This document shows, in pieces, positions 50,780-62,055 of a stretch of DNA of 64,000 nt. The notes under the pieces were generated by a model. That model saw only the letters and a list, made by a program, of their open reading frames with translations, was not told the DNA's origin and ran no database searches. The stretch is from assembly GCF_002022685.1 (NCBI RefSeq), contig NZ_CP019789.1:868001-932000 (forward strand). Direction: 5' to 3'. Each line of letters starts with the position of its first letter. The first letter of the stretch is position 1. The DNA is from Bartonella schoenbuchensis R1 (GTDB lineage: Bacteria; Pseudomonadota; Alphaproteobacteria; Rhizobiales; Rhizobiaceae). The translations under genes and the position numbers were made by a program.

Positions 50780-51742
50780 TCAATTCACCATTTCATCAAA
50801 TTTCTGTATATTTTGTGTATCTGCTATAACATTTACATCTTCATCTCGACCAGAAACTACTGAAAAAACTTTTTGATAAATTTGATCTTTATTTTTAGCA
50901 ATCGCAATATAATCACCTTCAGCCAATACAAGCGAAACATAAGCCCCAACCGCTTCATAAACAATATCACCAGACTCATTAGTAATCGACCAACTTGTAT
51001 CTGCCAACGCCTCTCCTCCTTCTTGACGGACCAACTTTAATACAATCTGAGCTGCTTGATGTTGAAAGGTTACCTCAATAATTTTGCCCGCATCCACTTG
51101 GATATCCGAACGTGTTATGGCATTAACCGAACCATAATGAGAAACAACATGATAATGACCTGTTTTTAAGCGTACAATCGATTGAGGTTTCACATTCGAC
51201 AAAATCACGCCCGTATCATCATTTTCCTCTGCATCTTTATAGATAGTAAAATATAATTCCTTTTCGTTAACCGTGCCATTAAGGAGTGTGCTGTTAAAAA
51301 CAATACCACCAGCATTAAGATTAAAATTTTTGACGAACTCTTGTCCATTTTTTAAATTTATCTGATCTACCATACTTGCATGGCCAAATGAAACATGTAC
51401 AAGATAACTGCCCTCTTCTAAATTAAAATGTGCAGTGCCACCCTCAAAAGTTGCGATCAATGGTAATTTATTATCAATTCCCAAGATAGGTGTATAAACA
51501 CGCCATACTAATCCTTTTGTAATATTCTCGCTGTTACGAGTTAATCGAGCATTGAGTGTCAGTTTAGCCTGAGAATGCTCCTGTTCATGATTTTCAGAAT
51601 GTGTAATGGAAGTTATTGATTGCTCTTGTTGATAGTTTTGAAGCTCTTTTTCTTCAGAAAATGCACTATCATTCCAAACCAACAAAACAGGTATTATAGC
51701 TAACCATAAAGTCTGACGTAATATTTTTGTAAATATGCTCAT
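50780..51742 (-). CDS. Secreted protein of unknown function with repeated beta domains
   Basis: I do not recognise a named family. An N-terminal signal peptide (LRQTLWLAIIPVLLVWNDSAFS) is followed by a linker rich in Glu, Gln and Ser and then about 240 residues. These look like two or three carboxypeptidase-regulatory or Ig-like beta repeats, shown by similar lines such as LEEGSYLVHVSFGHAS, LKTGHYHVVSHYGSV and LAEGDYIAIAKNKDQ. I chose the ATG at 51742, with GTAGAG before it; the longer frame would need a TTG at 51784. It should act in the periplasm or at the surface. Confidence 0.7.
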   Translation of the reverse strand: MSIFTKILRQTLWLAIIPVLLVWNDSAFSEEKELQNYQQEQSITSITHSENHEQEHSQAKLTLNARLTRNSENITKGLVWRVYTPILGIDNKLPLIATFEGGTAHFNLEEGSYLVHVSFGHASMVDQINLKNGQEFVKNFNLNAGGIVFNSTLLNGTVNEKELYFTIYKDAEENDDTGVILSNVKPQSIVRLKTGHYHVVSHYGSVNAITRSDIQVDAGKIIEVTFQHQAAQIVLKLVRQEGGEALADTSWSITNESGDIVYEAVGAYVSLVLAEGDYIAIAKNKDQIYQKVFSVVSGRDEDVNVIADTQNIQKFDEMVN

Positions 51743-51802
51743 CTCTACATTGTTGACCAAAGCAACAATCTTTTCAAGAAGCAATGTCAGAGAATCATTA
51801 TT

Positions 51803-52126
51803 CTAAATTGAAAAACTAACACCACAACCACATGATGAGGCAGCATTGGGATTATGTATTTGAAAAGATTGCTCCATGAGATTGTCAACAAAATCAACTT
51901 CTGCCCCTTTCATGAAAGGAAGAGAGAGTGAATCAATTAATATAACCGCTCCATCTTTTTTTATAACGAGATCATCTTCTCTACTTTCAGAAACTAAATC
52001 ATATTTATATGAAAAACCCGAACACCCACCACCTTCAACAGAAATTCGTAACGCTATTTTATCGGGTTTACTCGAAAGTATCTGTGCAATCCGCTTAGCA
52101 GCAAAATCTGATATTTTTATACTCAT
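51803..52126 (-). CDS. erpA: A-type Fe-S carrier, ErpA/IscA family
   Basis: A-type carriers receive Fe-S clusters from the scaffold and pass them to target proteins. The three ligand cysteines are in GGGCSGFSYKYDL and near the C-terminus in SSCGCGVSF. I chose the ATG at 52126 (MSIKISDFAAKRIAQ), giving 107 residues; the longer frame runs into the dgt promoter region. It is divergent from dgt, the usual place for this gene in Rhizobiales. It could serve the suf system, since no sufA follows sufS in this window. Confidence 0.93.
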   Translation of the reverse strand: MSIKISDFAAKRIAQILSSKPDKIALRISVEGGGCSGFSYKYDLVSESREDDLVIKKDGAVILIDSLSLPFMKGAEVDFVDNLMEQSFQIHNPNAASSCGCGVSFSI

Positions 52127-52233
52127 TTTTACACACCCTTGCATTAAACCGTTGAGAAAGCGTATCCTAAACAGATAAAAGCTTGTTAATAACAAATTGA
52201 TTTTAAATTTAAGGTGAGAATGGATAACTTGCA

Positions 52234-53433
52234 ATGGATAATAATACCAATTTCAATTACCAATCTCGGGCAATATATAGCACAAATCCACAAAGAAGCC
52301 GTAGTAGATTATTTAATGAAGCTATAAGTACCATACGTACACCTTTTCAACGAGATAGGGACCGTATTATTCACTCTAACGCATTTCGACGTCTTAAACA
52401 TAAAACCCAAGTGTTTATTGCCGACGAAAGTGATCATTATCGCACTCGCCTTACCCATTCGATCGAAGTTTCCCAAATCGCGCGTACATTAGCTCGTGCA
52501 TTATATCTTGATGAAGATCTTGCCGAAGCCATCGCTCTTGTGCACGACTTTGGGCATACGCCTTTTGGGCATGCAGGGGAAGATGCTCTTAATGAAGCAA
52601 TGGCACCTTATGGTGGTTTTGATCATAACGCACAAGCATTACGTATTGTTACAAAGCTTGAACATCGTTACGCAAACTTTGATGGATTAAATCTCACCTG
52701 GGAAACACTTGAAGGACTTGTGAAACATAATGGACCTCTTTTAGGCCCTCATTCTTCCAATAAAAATGTCCCTATTGATATTTTGCAATATAATGCACAA
52801 CAAGATCTTGAACTTGACTGTTTTGCTGGATTAGAAGCGCAATGTGCTGCTATTGCCGATGACATTGCTTACAATGCTCATGATATTGATGATGGTTTAC
52901 GCGCACATTTTTTAACAATTAATCAATTCGAAAATATTTCGTTAACCGCTTCATTATTACACAATATTGAACAAGAATACCCACAGCTTGACCAAACTCG
53001 GCGTGGCTATGAACTGGTACGCAGACAAATAACAGTCATGGTTGAGGATGTTATCGAACAATCACAAAAAAACTTAACACTCATAAAACCTGAAAGTGTA
53101 AACGACATTCATCAGGCAGGACAAACTATTGTTACCTTTTCTCCCACAATGGCCATTCAAGAAAAACAGTTAAAAGATTTCTTATTTCAAAATCTTTACT
53201 ATCATGACCAAGTCCTCACACGTCGAAATGCAGCAAAACAGATTATACAAAAATTATTTGATTGTTATTATAAAAATCCAGAACTCATGCCTGAAAACTG
53301 GTGCAATAAAATAACTCATTTAACAAATCAGGAATTGGCACGTCTCATTGCTGATTTTTTATCAGGTATGACAGACCACTATGCATTGCGTGAATACCGC
53401 CGACTATTTGACCATACAGATGATTTCGTTTAA
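52234..53433 (+). CDS. dgt: dGTPase-like HD-domain triphosphohydrolase
   Basis: Dgt-type enzymes split dNTPs to nucleoside and triphosphate. It has 399 residues. HD-domain metal ligands are seen in [28 protein letters not shown] and [20 protein letters not shown] further Asp lies in [19 protein letters not shown]. It starts 108 bases from the divergent erpA, and argS follows 30 bases after the stop, so dgt, argS and possibly the SPOR gene form one transcription unit. Confidence 0.93.
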   Translation: MDNNTNFNYQSRAIYSTNPQRSRSRLFNEAISTIRTPFQRDRDRIIHSNAFRRLKHKTQVFIADESDHYRTRLTHSIEVSQIARTLARALYLDEDLAEAIALVHDFGHTPFGHAGEDALNEAMAPYGGFDHNAQALRIVTKLEHRYANFDGLNLTWETLEGLVKHNGPLLGPHSSNKNVPIDILQYNAQQDLELDCFAGLEAQCAAIADDIAYNAHDIDDGLRAHFLTINQFENISLTASLLHNIEQEYPQLDQTRRGYELVRRQITVMVEDVIEQSQKNLTLIKPESVNDIHQAGQTIVTFSPTMAIQEKQLKDFLFQNLYYHDQVLTRRNAAKQIIQKLFDCYYKNPELMPENWCNKITHLTNQELARLIADFLSGMTDHYALREYRRLFDHTDDFV

Positions 53434-53463
53434 TTAATTTCGAATACAATATGGAATTAGAAT

Positions 53464-55221
53464 ATGAATATCTTTAAAAGTTTCGAAAAAAAAATTAAAA
53501 AATTAATCGAATTATCTGATATAAAAGAAAAAAATAGAGAAACTTTAGATTTATCAAAAGTTACTGTTGACCCCCCACGAGATCCTTCGCACGGTCATCT
53601 ATCAACCAATGCAGCTATGGTGCTTGCAAAATCTGTTGGACTTAACCCACGCATACTCGCAGAAAAAATCATAGAACTTCTAAAAAATGATCAGTCTATT
53701 GAATGCATTAATGTTGCTGGTCCTGGATTTATTAATATCAAACTAACAAGATCATTTTGGCAAGACGTATTAAAATCAATGATTGAAGCAGGTATAGCCT
53801 ATGGTCGCAGCCAAATAGGACAGGGTAAACGAGTCAATGTTGAGTATGTCTCTGCAAATCCAACAGGTCCAATGCACGTTGGACATTGCAGAGGTGCCGT
53901 TATTGGAGATGTTCTTTCTAATTTGCTTCAATTTGTTGGCTACAATGTCACTAAAGAATATTACATTAATGATGCTGGTGGGCAAGTTGAAGTACTAGCG
54001 CATTCTGTTTTGTTGCGCTACCGCCAAGCACTTGGGCAAACAATCAATGAAATTCCAGAAGGGCTGTATCCTGGTGAGTATCTGATACCATTAGGGCAAT
54101 CACTTGTTCAAGAATTTGGTGACCAATTACTTACTATAGATAAATCTGAAGCTTTATCTATAGTAAAAGAACGTGCAATTGACGCAATGATGGCTATGAT
54201 TCGCGATGATTTATCTGCTTTGAACATTCAGCATGACGTTTTTTTTTCCGAACGAATGCTTTATGCTGATAATGCGCAAGCTATTCGCAATGCAATTAAT
54301 GACCTCACTTTAAATGGTTATATCTATAAAGGTATACTCTCTCCACCAAAGGGGAAAATCTTAGAAGATTGGGAACCACATGAGCAAACCTTGTTCCGTT
54401 CAACTGATGTTGGCGATGATCAAGACCGTGTTTTAATTAAATCTAATGGTTCTTATACTTATTTTGCCGCTGACATTGCTTATTTTCGTGATAAATTTAA
54501 TCGCCATTTTGACGAGATGATTTATATTCTAGGTGCAGATCACGCTGGATACGTAAAACGATTAGAAGCAGTAGCAAAAGCAATTTCTGGAGATAAAGCC
54601 AAACTGGCTGTTTTCTTATGCCAATTAGTAAAACTCTTTCGTAATGGTCAACCTGTACGTATGTCTAAAAGAGAGGGGTCGTTTGTTACCCTGCGCGACG
54701 TTGTAGAAGAAGTTGGTTGTGATCCAGTGCGTTTTATGATGCTTTATCGTAAATGTGAAGCACCTCTTGATTTTGACTTCACAAAAGTGACAGAACAATC
54801 AAAAGATAATCCTATTTTTTATGTGCAATATGCAAGTGCACGTTGTCACTCAGTTTTTCGTCAAGCACAAGAAAGCCTGCATATTGACAACCTTTCAAGC
54901 AATATAATGATTCCTTATCTTGACAAGTTAATAGACGATAGCGAAATATCGTTAATACGTAAACTTGCTGAATATCCACGTATTATTGAACAAGCTGTAA
55001 TTCATAAAGAACCGCATCGACTAGCATTTTATCTTTATGATCTTGCTTCAAACTTTCACGGACATTGGAATAAAGGTAATGATAATCCTGATTTACGCTT
55101 TACAAAACTTGAAGATAAAGAATTGTCCTTGGCTAGATTAGGTTTGATCCAAGCTGTCATTAATATTTTATCATCAGGACTTCAAATTGTAGGAATAAAA
55201 GCATCAACAGAAATGCGTTGA
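53464..55221 (+). CDS. argS: Arginyl-tRNA synthetase
   Basis: ArgS charges tRNA-Arg. It is a class I enzyme of 585 residues. The HIGH-type motif is [19 protein letters not shown], and the KMSKS position reads [13 protein letters not shown], as usual for ArgS. The N-terminal additional domain and the C-terminal anticodon-binding helices ([15 protein letters not shown]) are present. AAT-AGAAT precedes the ATG without a strong Shine-Dalgarno site. Confidence 0.97.
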   Translation: MNIFKSFEKKIKKLIELSDIKEKNRETLDLSKVTVDPPRDPSHGHLSTNAAMVLAKSVGLNPRILAEKIIELLKNDQSIECINVAGPGFINIKLTRSFWQDVLKSMIEAGIAYGRSQIGQGKRVNVEYVSANPTGPMHVGHCRGAVIGDVLSNLLQFVGYNVTKEYYINDAGGQVEVLAHSVLLRYRQALGQTINEIPEGLYPGEYLIPLGQSLVQEFGDQLLTIDKSEALSIVKERAIDAMMAMIRDDLSALNIQHDVFFSERMLYADNAQAIRNAINDLTLNGYIYKGILSPPKGKILEDWEPHEQTLFRSTDVGDDQDRVLIKSNGSYTYFAADIAYFRDKFNRHFDEMIYILGADHAGYVKRLEAVAKAISGDKAKLAVFLCQLVKLFRNGQPVRMSKREGSFVTLRDVVEEVGCDPVRFMMLYRKCEAPLDFDFTKVTEQSKDNPIFYVQYASARCHSVFRQAQESLHIDNLSSNIMIPYLDKLIDDSEISLIRKLAEYPRIIEQAVIHKEPHRLAFYLYDLASNFHGHWNKGNDNPDLRFTKLEDKELSLARLGLIQAVINILSSGLQIVGIKASTEMR

Positions 55222-55394
55222 AAAAGTCCTACAAAGCTATAAAATGGATTTTTTATTAAAAATGTTTTTTGTATACTTCTTTTATAAAGATGCATTTTTT
55301 TGATTGAAAGAAAAGATTTTATAATTCCAAATATAATAAATCTAAATTAACAAATTTACTGTATTCAAACACAGATCATCATGTGAGAAAACTT

Positions 55395-57817
55395 ATGAGC
55401 GATAATAATCGCAAAAATTTGCAAGAAGAAAAACAAAATCATGAACAGCATGATTCTGTGGAAGAGTTTACGCAAATTTTTAATTCAAACACACAAAATA
55501 GAAATCAAAATTCTCATCATACTCATTCTTCGTTAGAATCTGATTATTCTATACCTCAAACTCCATTCCAAAATGATGATTTTGACCTTCCCTTTTTAGA
55601 AGACAATTTTGAAAATAATTCAGTGGGTGATTTGCCATTTGACGGTCAAGATGAGCAATGGAATTTACAATCAAACGTTAACAATCCAACTTCAACGGAT
55701 ACAGCTGCCCCTGCTCTTAATCGCTCAGAAAAAAATAGTTCTTTTTCTGAAGGAATGCATTCTTATTCTCCCCATAATGATGAAGAACAAATCTTAGAAG
55801 CACTTTCCCCATTACCCATTCAAAAGAATGAAGGGCTGCAAGATAAAACGGCACAAACTAATATTGATCCTTTTTTTGAAACAGATGATTTTAACGCAAA
55901 TTTAGAAAATTTTTTTCTTGATGAGATAGACGAACAAAATAAAAATACAGTCACTAAAAAAGCATATGAAGAAACTGAAGCTTTTTTACAAACAAATGCA
56001 CAACAGCCCACAACTAACAATACACAATCAAACTATGATGACAAGCAAAGTGCTTATCATACACCTGTAAATTCTCCTTATGAGATGCGGGCTAATCAAC
56101 AGAATTTGGGTAATAATCATTATGATGGTGGATTCTTAAAACAAGAAGATGAAACTGCGAAAATTACAGAATATAAAGATGCGCAAACCCAATATTCCCA
56201 AAATAATATAAATACTACTGAAGATATTTCTCATCAAAACAGTATGAGTGAAATTTGGAATAATCAAAATAATTTAAGTGACACACAAGCCTCATCAGAA
56301 CCTTTTAACACCCCACAAACAGAAAATTTTTTGTAGATGAGCATTCTCACAATAACAATCCTCCTCCAGAGGTTGATACTTATAAATTTGCAGACGAAAT
56401 CGTAGAAAAAACTGAACCCATTATGGCTTCAAAAATTCTCTACGAAGCCCCCAAACATGATGTACCTGCTGATGGTCTTCAAAAAGAATTCTCTGAAGTA
56501 TTCAATGTAGGAAATGTCTCTTCAGAAGATTTTTTACAGCAGCAACAAGATGACTTTTTCAATGAAATTTTTCATCATACTAAGCAAGATCCAGAAGAAA
56601 GTTCACCCCTAAACACCTTGCAACAGAGTGCTAACCATTCTTCTGTTGAAAACAAAGAACAATCTTTCCCTCCTCCTTCCAATAGTTCGCAACATAAATC
56701 TGCAGACGAAGTGCCCACCCATGTATTGGCAACTGCATATTCGAGAAATTTTATCAGAAAAAGTTTTATTAAAGGTATTATTCTTTTTGCTCTGATTGCA
56801 ATTAGTATTTTTAGCTATTTTCGCTTTATATCACCAAGTGAAAATGAAAGCCCACTCATTATCCATGCTGATAACACACCTTTTAAAGTCAAGCCAGAAA
56901 CAACTGAAACTGAAAATAACGTTACTCATGATTTAAAAATTTACAATCAAAAAAACAGTAAAGACGAAACACAAGAAAGTGCACAACAACCTCTTGTTGA
57001 CAGTTCTGAAACGCCTGAAAATTTAACAGTATTAAATGAGAAGGCACCGGAAAATGAGGAAGCACCAGAAAATACCTCTTCTGCTTCTTCTCATGATGAA
57101 CCTAATATTGAAGATGCAATTACAGAAGCTCTCGACCATACTGTACCAACACGAGAGGTTCAAACTGTTATTGTAAAAACAGATGGTACAATGGTACTTG
57201 CTCCAGCGCATCAGACAAATGAAAAACTAGCAGATCAGTCTACAGAACCCACTAATCAATCTGAAGCAATTAATCAATCTGTTGATCAACCTCAAGATGA
57301 CTCTGTAGATTCCGTGCAATCATCCAATATCAACAATAATCAAGCAGAAGATGATACTGCAACAAATATTGACACAATTATCGCGGAAAGTGCTTCTATC
57401 CCTGATGATGGAAATTTCTTTACTCCTGATGAAAGTCCTTCTATTCCTAATACTGAAAAGAAAACTAAAGATTCATTCATACCAGTGCCTTTATCTGTAA
57501 AACCTAATCCAACTGCACAAACACACAGTGGTGATCGTTCAAATTTATCGGCACAAGTAACGACACAAAACTCAGAAAACTACTATGTACAACTTGCATC
57601 GCACCCAACGTCTGAATTAGCTGAAAATTCTTTGAGAAAATTAAAATCCAAATTCGGGTCTCTTATTGGTGAGCGTCCTTTCAATATTCAATCTACTTCT
57701 ATACCAGAAAAAGGGACCTATTATCGTGTGCGTATTCAAACTCAAAATCGTAATGAAGCTATAAACCTCTGCGAAAACATCAAAATCTCTGGCGGAAATT
57801 GCTTTGTCACACGCTAA
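55395..57817 (+). CDS. Long SPOR-domain cell-envelope protein, frameshifted
   Basis: SPOR domains bind denuded peptidoglycan glycan strands at division sites. This protein has a very long N-terminal part rich in Asn, Gln, Asp, Glu and Ser, one membrane helix (FIKGIILFALIAISIFSYF, near the middle), and a further disordered stretch. The C-terminal SPOR domain runs from about NYYVQLASHPTSELAENSL to the end. The raw frame stops at 56336; one more T in the run at 56327-56332 restores ENFFVDEHSHNNN and joins the second frame, giving about 807 residues. The start is the ATG at 55395. Its position after argS matches other Rhizobiales. Confidence 0.85.
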
Positions 57818-57823
57818 ATAATA

Positions 57824-57861
57824 TAGTAACAGCTAAAAAAACTGTTGCTATGTTTTACTTA
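57824..57861 (+). terminator. Rho-independent terminator after the SPOR-domain gene
   Basis: A 9-bp stem with one G-T pair (TAGTAACAG with CTGTTGCTA) and an A-rich loop begins 7 bases after the SPOR-domain stop. It is followed by the T-rich tail TGTTTTACTTATTTTTT. Confidence 0.75.
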
Positions 57862-58365
57862 TTTTTTCTTAATTCAATTCTATAGCATTACCTTATAAAA
57901 ACGCGTTCTTGTGATTTTGTAAAAAATTCAAAAGTAAAAACAAGCAAATAACAAACACAAAAATAGCCAAAAGCCTTTATTAAGTAAAATACGTGTTTTT
58001 ATTTTTCGTTTGTTTTTACAGCTTCACATGTCTTTCACACATATGAATGAGTTTAATTAATCATCGTAAATTCTTCTCTTTATTTCCCCTGATTTTAAAT
58101 CATTCAAATGATGTACATACATATAGTTATTCAGATTTTTATTTCAGAAGAACAATGAATATTTACAAAAGTTTTTTAGTCTCTCGACAAATTCTTAAAG
58201 TAAAACTCTGACAATATAGTCAAAAATATTTAAGAATAATCTCACATCTGCGATAAAAACATTGATACTAAGAAATTGCTAATCATAATGTTGTAATTGA
58301 AATGTCTTGTTATCTTCTCAGTAAAAATATATAAAAATAAAACATAATCTCAGAAGGTTTCATTT
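57862..58365. other. Intergenic between SPOR-domain gene and ilvE
   Basis: About 500 bases of AT-rich DNA with no supported reading frame. In many Rhizobiales nagZ and scpA/scpB follow the SPOR gene, but no trace of them is visible here. The ilvE promoter is presumably at the right end. Confidence 0.5.
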
Positions 58366-59469
58366 ATGACTTCTTTTACATCATCTCTTCCATTTAAAAT
58401 AGAAAAGCATCCGTCACCTTTATCGAATGAAAAACGAGAAGAAATTCTAAAAAATCCTGGTTTTGGTCAATTTTTTACAGATCATATGGGGATTATTCAA
58501 TGGAATGAAGAAAAAGGTTGGCACAATGCCACTATTTCTCAGTACAAATCTCTAGAGATTAATCCTGCAAGTACCGTTTTGCACTATGCTCAAGCAATTT
58601 TTGAAGGTTTGAAAGCATACCGTGCAAAAGATGGACGTATTTTATTATTTCGTCCTGATGCTAACGCGCAACGTTTTGCAGAATCTGCCAAACGATTAGC
58701 TATGCCTGAACTACCAAAAGATATCTTTTTAGATGCTATTAATCAATTGGTGAAAATTGATCAAAAGTGGGTTTCTGACCGTCCAAATGCTAGCCTCTAT
58801 TTACGCCCATTCATGTTTGGTAATGAAAGCTTCTTAAAAGTCCGTCCTTCCCGAGAATATATTTTTTGCATTATAGCATCTCCAGTTGAGTCATATTTCA
58901 CAGGAGAAAAGACTGTTAGTGTATGGCTTGAAACAGAATATAGCCGTGCTGGTCCAGGTGGTACGGGAGCTGCTAAATGTAGTGGAAATTATGCAGCAGG
59001 CTTACTTGCACAAAATAACGCAATTAAAAATAATTGTAGTCAAGTGCTGTTCCTTGATATGGTTGAACATAAATGGATTGAAGAGCTTGGTGGTATGAAT
59101 ATTTGCTTTATTATGGCAAATAATACTCTTGTAACACCTGCATTAAATGGCACCATTCTTTCAGGAATAACACGTGATTCAATTTTGAAGTTAGCGCAAC
59201 AAATGAATCTAACAATAGAAGAGCGTCCTTATTCTTTTGAATCTCTAAAAGAAGACGCACAAAATGGTAAACTTAAAGAAGTTTTTGCCTGTGGTACTGC
59301 CGCTGTTATCACATCAATTGGACGATTTAAATATAAAGGGGGAGAATTTGCCATTGGGGATGAAACAATTGGTGAGATTACAGCAAAACTTCACGCGCAA
59401 CTAATTGGCATTCAAAAAGGAAATATAGAAGATAAAAATGGCTGGGTGCACCCTGTTCAACTCACTTAA
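58366..59469 (+). CDS. ilvE: Branched-chain amino acid aminotransferase
   Basis: IlvE is a PLP enzyme that transfers amino groups between glutamate and the keto acids of leucine, isoleucine and valine. The 367 residues match the longer class IV type. The PLP lysine is in GAAKCSGNYAAGLLAQ. Other motifs are LHYAQAIFEGLKAYRAKDG, YLRPFMFGNE and EELGGMNICFI. AGAAGG lies 9 bases before the ATG. It stands alone, convergent with glpX. Confidence 0.95.
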   Translation: MTSFTSSLPFKIEKHPSPLSNEKREEILKNPGFGQFFTDHMGIIQWNEEKGWHNATISQYKSLEINPASTVLHYAQAIFEGLKAYRAKDGRILLFRPDANAQRFAESAKRLAMPELPKDIFLDAINQLVKIDQKWVSDRPNASLYLRPFMFGNESFLKVRPSREYIFCIIASPVESYFTGEKTVSVWLETEYSRAGPGGTGAAKCSGNYAAGLLAQNNAIKNNCSQVLFLDMVEHKWIEELGGMNICFIMANNTLVTPALNGTILSGITRDSILKLAQQMNLTIEERPYSFESLKEDAQNGKLKEVFACGTAAVITSIGRFKYKGGEFAIGDETIGEITAKLHAQLIGIQKGNIEDKNGWVHPVQLT

Positions 59470-59581
59470 AAACTCATAAAAACTAAAGAATATCTTTAAA
59501 ATTCATTCTTAAATTTTATAAGAATTTAGCTTCTAAAAAGCTTCTTTTTTTTTAAAACAACAGCTTAAAAGAATAAAAAAA

Positions 59582-60571
59582 TCAGCTAAATTTTGATTGG
59601 GTTTTGTGCTGTGTCTTAATATTACGAATTGTGCCCGTACATGAACGCATCACAATAGTTTCTGTCTGAATATAATTGCGTGTAAACTTAACACCAGAAA
59701 GCATATTACCATCAGTCACACCCGTTGCAGCAAACAAGACATCACCCTTTGCCATTTCCTCCATTGTATAAGCTTTATTTGGATCACTAATTCCCATTTT
59801 GGCAGCACGTGCAATCTTTTCTTCTGTATCAAGTTTTAAACGCCCTTGCATTTGCCCACCAATACAACGCAAAGCCGCTGCAGCTAACACCCCTTCTGGT
59901 GCTCCACCAATACCCATGTAAATATCAATACCCGTTTCATCTGGATCAGTTGTATGAATAACACCAGCAACATCACCATCACCAATCAAGCGGATCGACG
60001 CACCAGTTGCACGTACTTTACTAATCAGTTCTGTGTGGCGAAGCCGATCCATAATGCAGACAGTAATTTGATCAACAGCCACTCCCTTAGCCTTTGCAAG
60101 AGCATAAATATTATCTGAAGGTTCAGCATCTATATCCACCAAACCCTTCGGATAGCCAGGACCAATAGCAATTTTTTGCATATAAACATCCGGAGCATAA
60201 AGCAAATTACCTTTTTCAGCAATCGCAATTACTGCAAGCGAATTAGCTAAATTTTTAGCGCAAATTGTCGTTCCCTCAAGTGGATCAAGTGCAATATCAA
60301 CTTCTGGTCCAGTGCGAAGCCCTACCTTTTCTCCAATATAAAGCATAGGAGCTTCATCGCGTTCACCTTCACCAATCACAACCGTACCATCAATAGGTAA
60401 ACGATTAAGCTCCTGACGCATTGCATCCACAGCAGCTTGATCAGCTGCTTTTTCATCACCACGCCCTCGTAAACGTGCAGCTGCCACAGCAGCACATTCA
60501 GTCACACGGACTAATTCAAGCGTTAAAATACGATCAAGTCCATTTAAAATATTCTGAGTTACTTTGGGCAT
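59582..60571 (-). CDS. glpX: Class II fructose-1,6-bisphosphatase
   Basis: GlpX removes a phosphate from fructose 1,6-bisphosphate in gluconeogenesis and uses a divalent metal. It has 329 residues. Metal and substrate motifs are VVIGEGERDEAPMLYIGE and ALDPLEGTTICAKN, followed by GIGGAPEGVLAAAAL. It lies after hom on the same strand, as in other Rhizobiales. recJ, which usually follows glpX there, is absent here. Confidence 0.96.
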   Translation of the reverse strand: MPKVTQNILNGLDRILTLELVRVTECAAVAAARLRGRGDEKAADQAAVDAMRQELNRLPIDGTVVIGEGERDEAPMLYIGEKVGLRTGPEVDIALDPLEGTTICAKNLANSLAVIAIAEKGNLLYAPDVYMQKIAIGPGYPKGLVDIDAEPSDNIYALAKAKGVAVDQITVCIMDRLRHTELISKVRATGASIRLIGDGDVAGVIHTTDPDETGIDIYMGIGGAPEGVLAAAALRCIGGQMQGRLKLDTEEKIARAAKMGISDPNKAYTMEEMAKGDVLFAATGVTDGNMLSGVKFTRNYIQTETIVMRSCTGTIRNIKTQHKTQSKFS

Positions 60572-60738
60572 ATAAAAATCCTACCAGATTGGTATTAGCT
60601 AATAACATTAGCATTCACTATCAAATGTTAACAATAAAACTTTTTCGTAAAAATGAAAGCCTTCTACAAAAAAATAATCAACTTTCCCCTTTATCATCAT
60701 AAAATAAATAGGATCATATAAAATAAATCTCCGTAATT

Positions 60739-62055
60739 TTATGTCATACGTTCGATACGAATGAATTGAGATCTTGCAACAAGGTGACCATCTTCTGCAA
60801 TTCTTGCAAGCGCTTGTTGTATGTTTGCCTCTGTTGTTTCATGCGTAACTAAAATAATTGTTTTTGTCCCCCCAATTTGACCTTCTACAAAAGATCTCTG
60901 AACAATAGACTCCAATGAAATGTCATGATCAGCCATATGCTGTGCAACCGTCGCAAAAACACCAGCGCGATCATGAACACTCAAACGAATAAAGTAACCA
61001 CCTGCGTGGGTAGCAATGCATGCTTTTTTATAAGGAGTAAGCGTTAATGCTGGCCGTCCCAAAACAGATCCACACTGAAAACCAGGATGTGCTTTTGCTA
61101 TGTCAGCTAAATCCCCAATAACTGCTGAAGCTGTTGCTGCCCCTCCAGCACCAGGACCAGAAAATAGTAACTCACCCAATAAATCACTTTGAATGGCAAG
61201 TGCATTAGTGACACCATGAATTTGTGCAATTACCGATGATGTGGGTACCATTGCCGGATGAACACGTTGTTCAATTCCCGTATCAGTTTTTAACGCAACC
61301 CCTAAAAGTTTAATACGATAACCCAATTCATCAGCTGCGCGGATATCAACTTGCGAGATATTGCTAATCCCTTCAACATAAACATCATCCAATGAAATGA
61401 CAGTTCCAAACGCCAAACTTGTTAATAAAGCTAATTTATGAGCGGTATCGTGACCTTCAATATCAAAAATCGGATCAGCCTCAGCATAACCAAGTTTTTG
61501 CGCATCTGCCAAACAATCTTTAAATGAGAGACCTTCAGTAAACATGCGCGTTAATATATAGTTACACGTCCCATTAAGAATCCCATAAATTCGTGACACA
61601 TGATTACTGGAAAGAGATTCTCTCATCACTTTGATAACAGGAATTCCCCCCGCGACAGCAGCTTCAAAATTAAGAAAAACGCCTTTTTCTTCTGCATGAG
61701 TAGCAAGCGCTACTCCATGTCGGGCTAACAGCGCTTTATTGGCAGTAACAACATGATGTCCTGCCTTAAGAGCCGCCTCAACCGAAGCATGCGCAACATC
61801 TAATTCACCACCAATCAATTCAACGAAAACATCAATTTCATTAGAAGAAGCCATTTGCACAGGTGAATCGAACCATTTAACATGACTCAAATCAATTCCA
61901 CGGTCACGATTCTTATCACGCGCACTAACAGCAACAACTTCTATGGGACGTCCGCAATGACAAGCTAAAGTATTTGCTTTTTCGCGTAAAATTCGAACAA
62001 CTGAAGCACCAACCGTTCCAAGGCCTCCAATTCCAACCCTCAAAGCTTCCGCCAT
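60739..62055 (-). CDS. hom: Homoserine dehydrogenase
   Basis: Hom reduces aspartate semialdehyde to homoserine on the way to threonine and methionine. It has 438 residues. The NAD(P) fold is at the start (VGIGGLGTVGASVVRIL). The catalytic region has GILNGTCNYILTRM, YAEADPIFDIEGHD and the Lys in AHKLALLTSLAFG. A C-terminal ACT domain begins near YFIRLSVHDRAGVFA, which suggests feedback control by an amino acid, normally threonine. glpX follows after about 170 bases. Confidence 0.96.
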   Translation of the reverse strand: MAEALRVGIGGLGTVGASVVRILREKANTLACHCGRPIEVVAVSARDKNRDRGIDLSHVKWFDSPVQMASSNEIDVFVELIGGELDVAHASVEAALKAGHHVVTANKALLARHGVALATHAEEKGVFLNFEAAVAGGIPVIKVMRESLSSNHVSRIYGILNGTCNYILTRMFTEGLSFKDCLADAQKLGYAEADPIFDIEGHDTAHKLALLTSLAFGTVISLDDVYVEGISNISQVDIRAADELGYRIKLLGVALKTDTGIEQRVHPAMVPTSSVIAQIHGVTNALAIQSDLLGELLFSGPGAGGAATASAVIGDLADIAKAHPGFQCGSVLGRPALTLTPYKKACIATHAGGYFIRLSVHDRAGVFATVAQHMADHDISLESIVQRSFVEGQIGGTKTIILVTHETTEANIQQALARIAEDGHLVARSQFIRIERMT

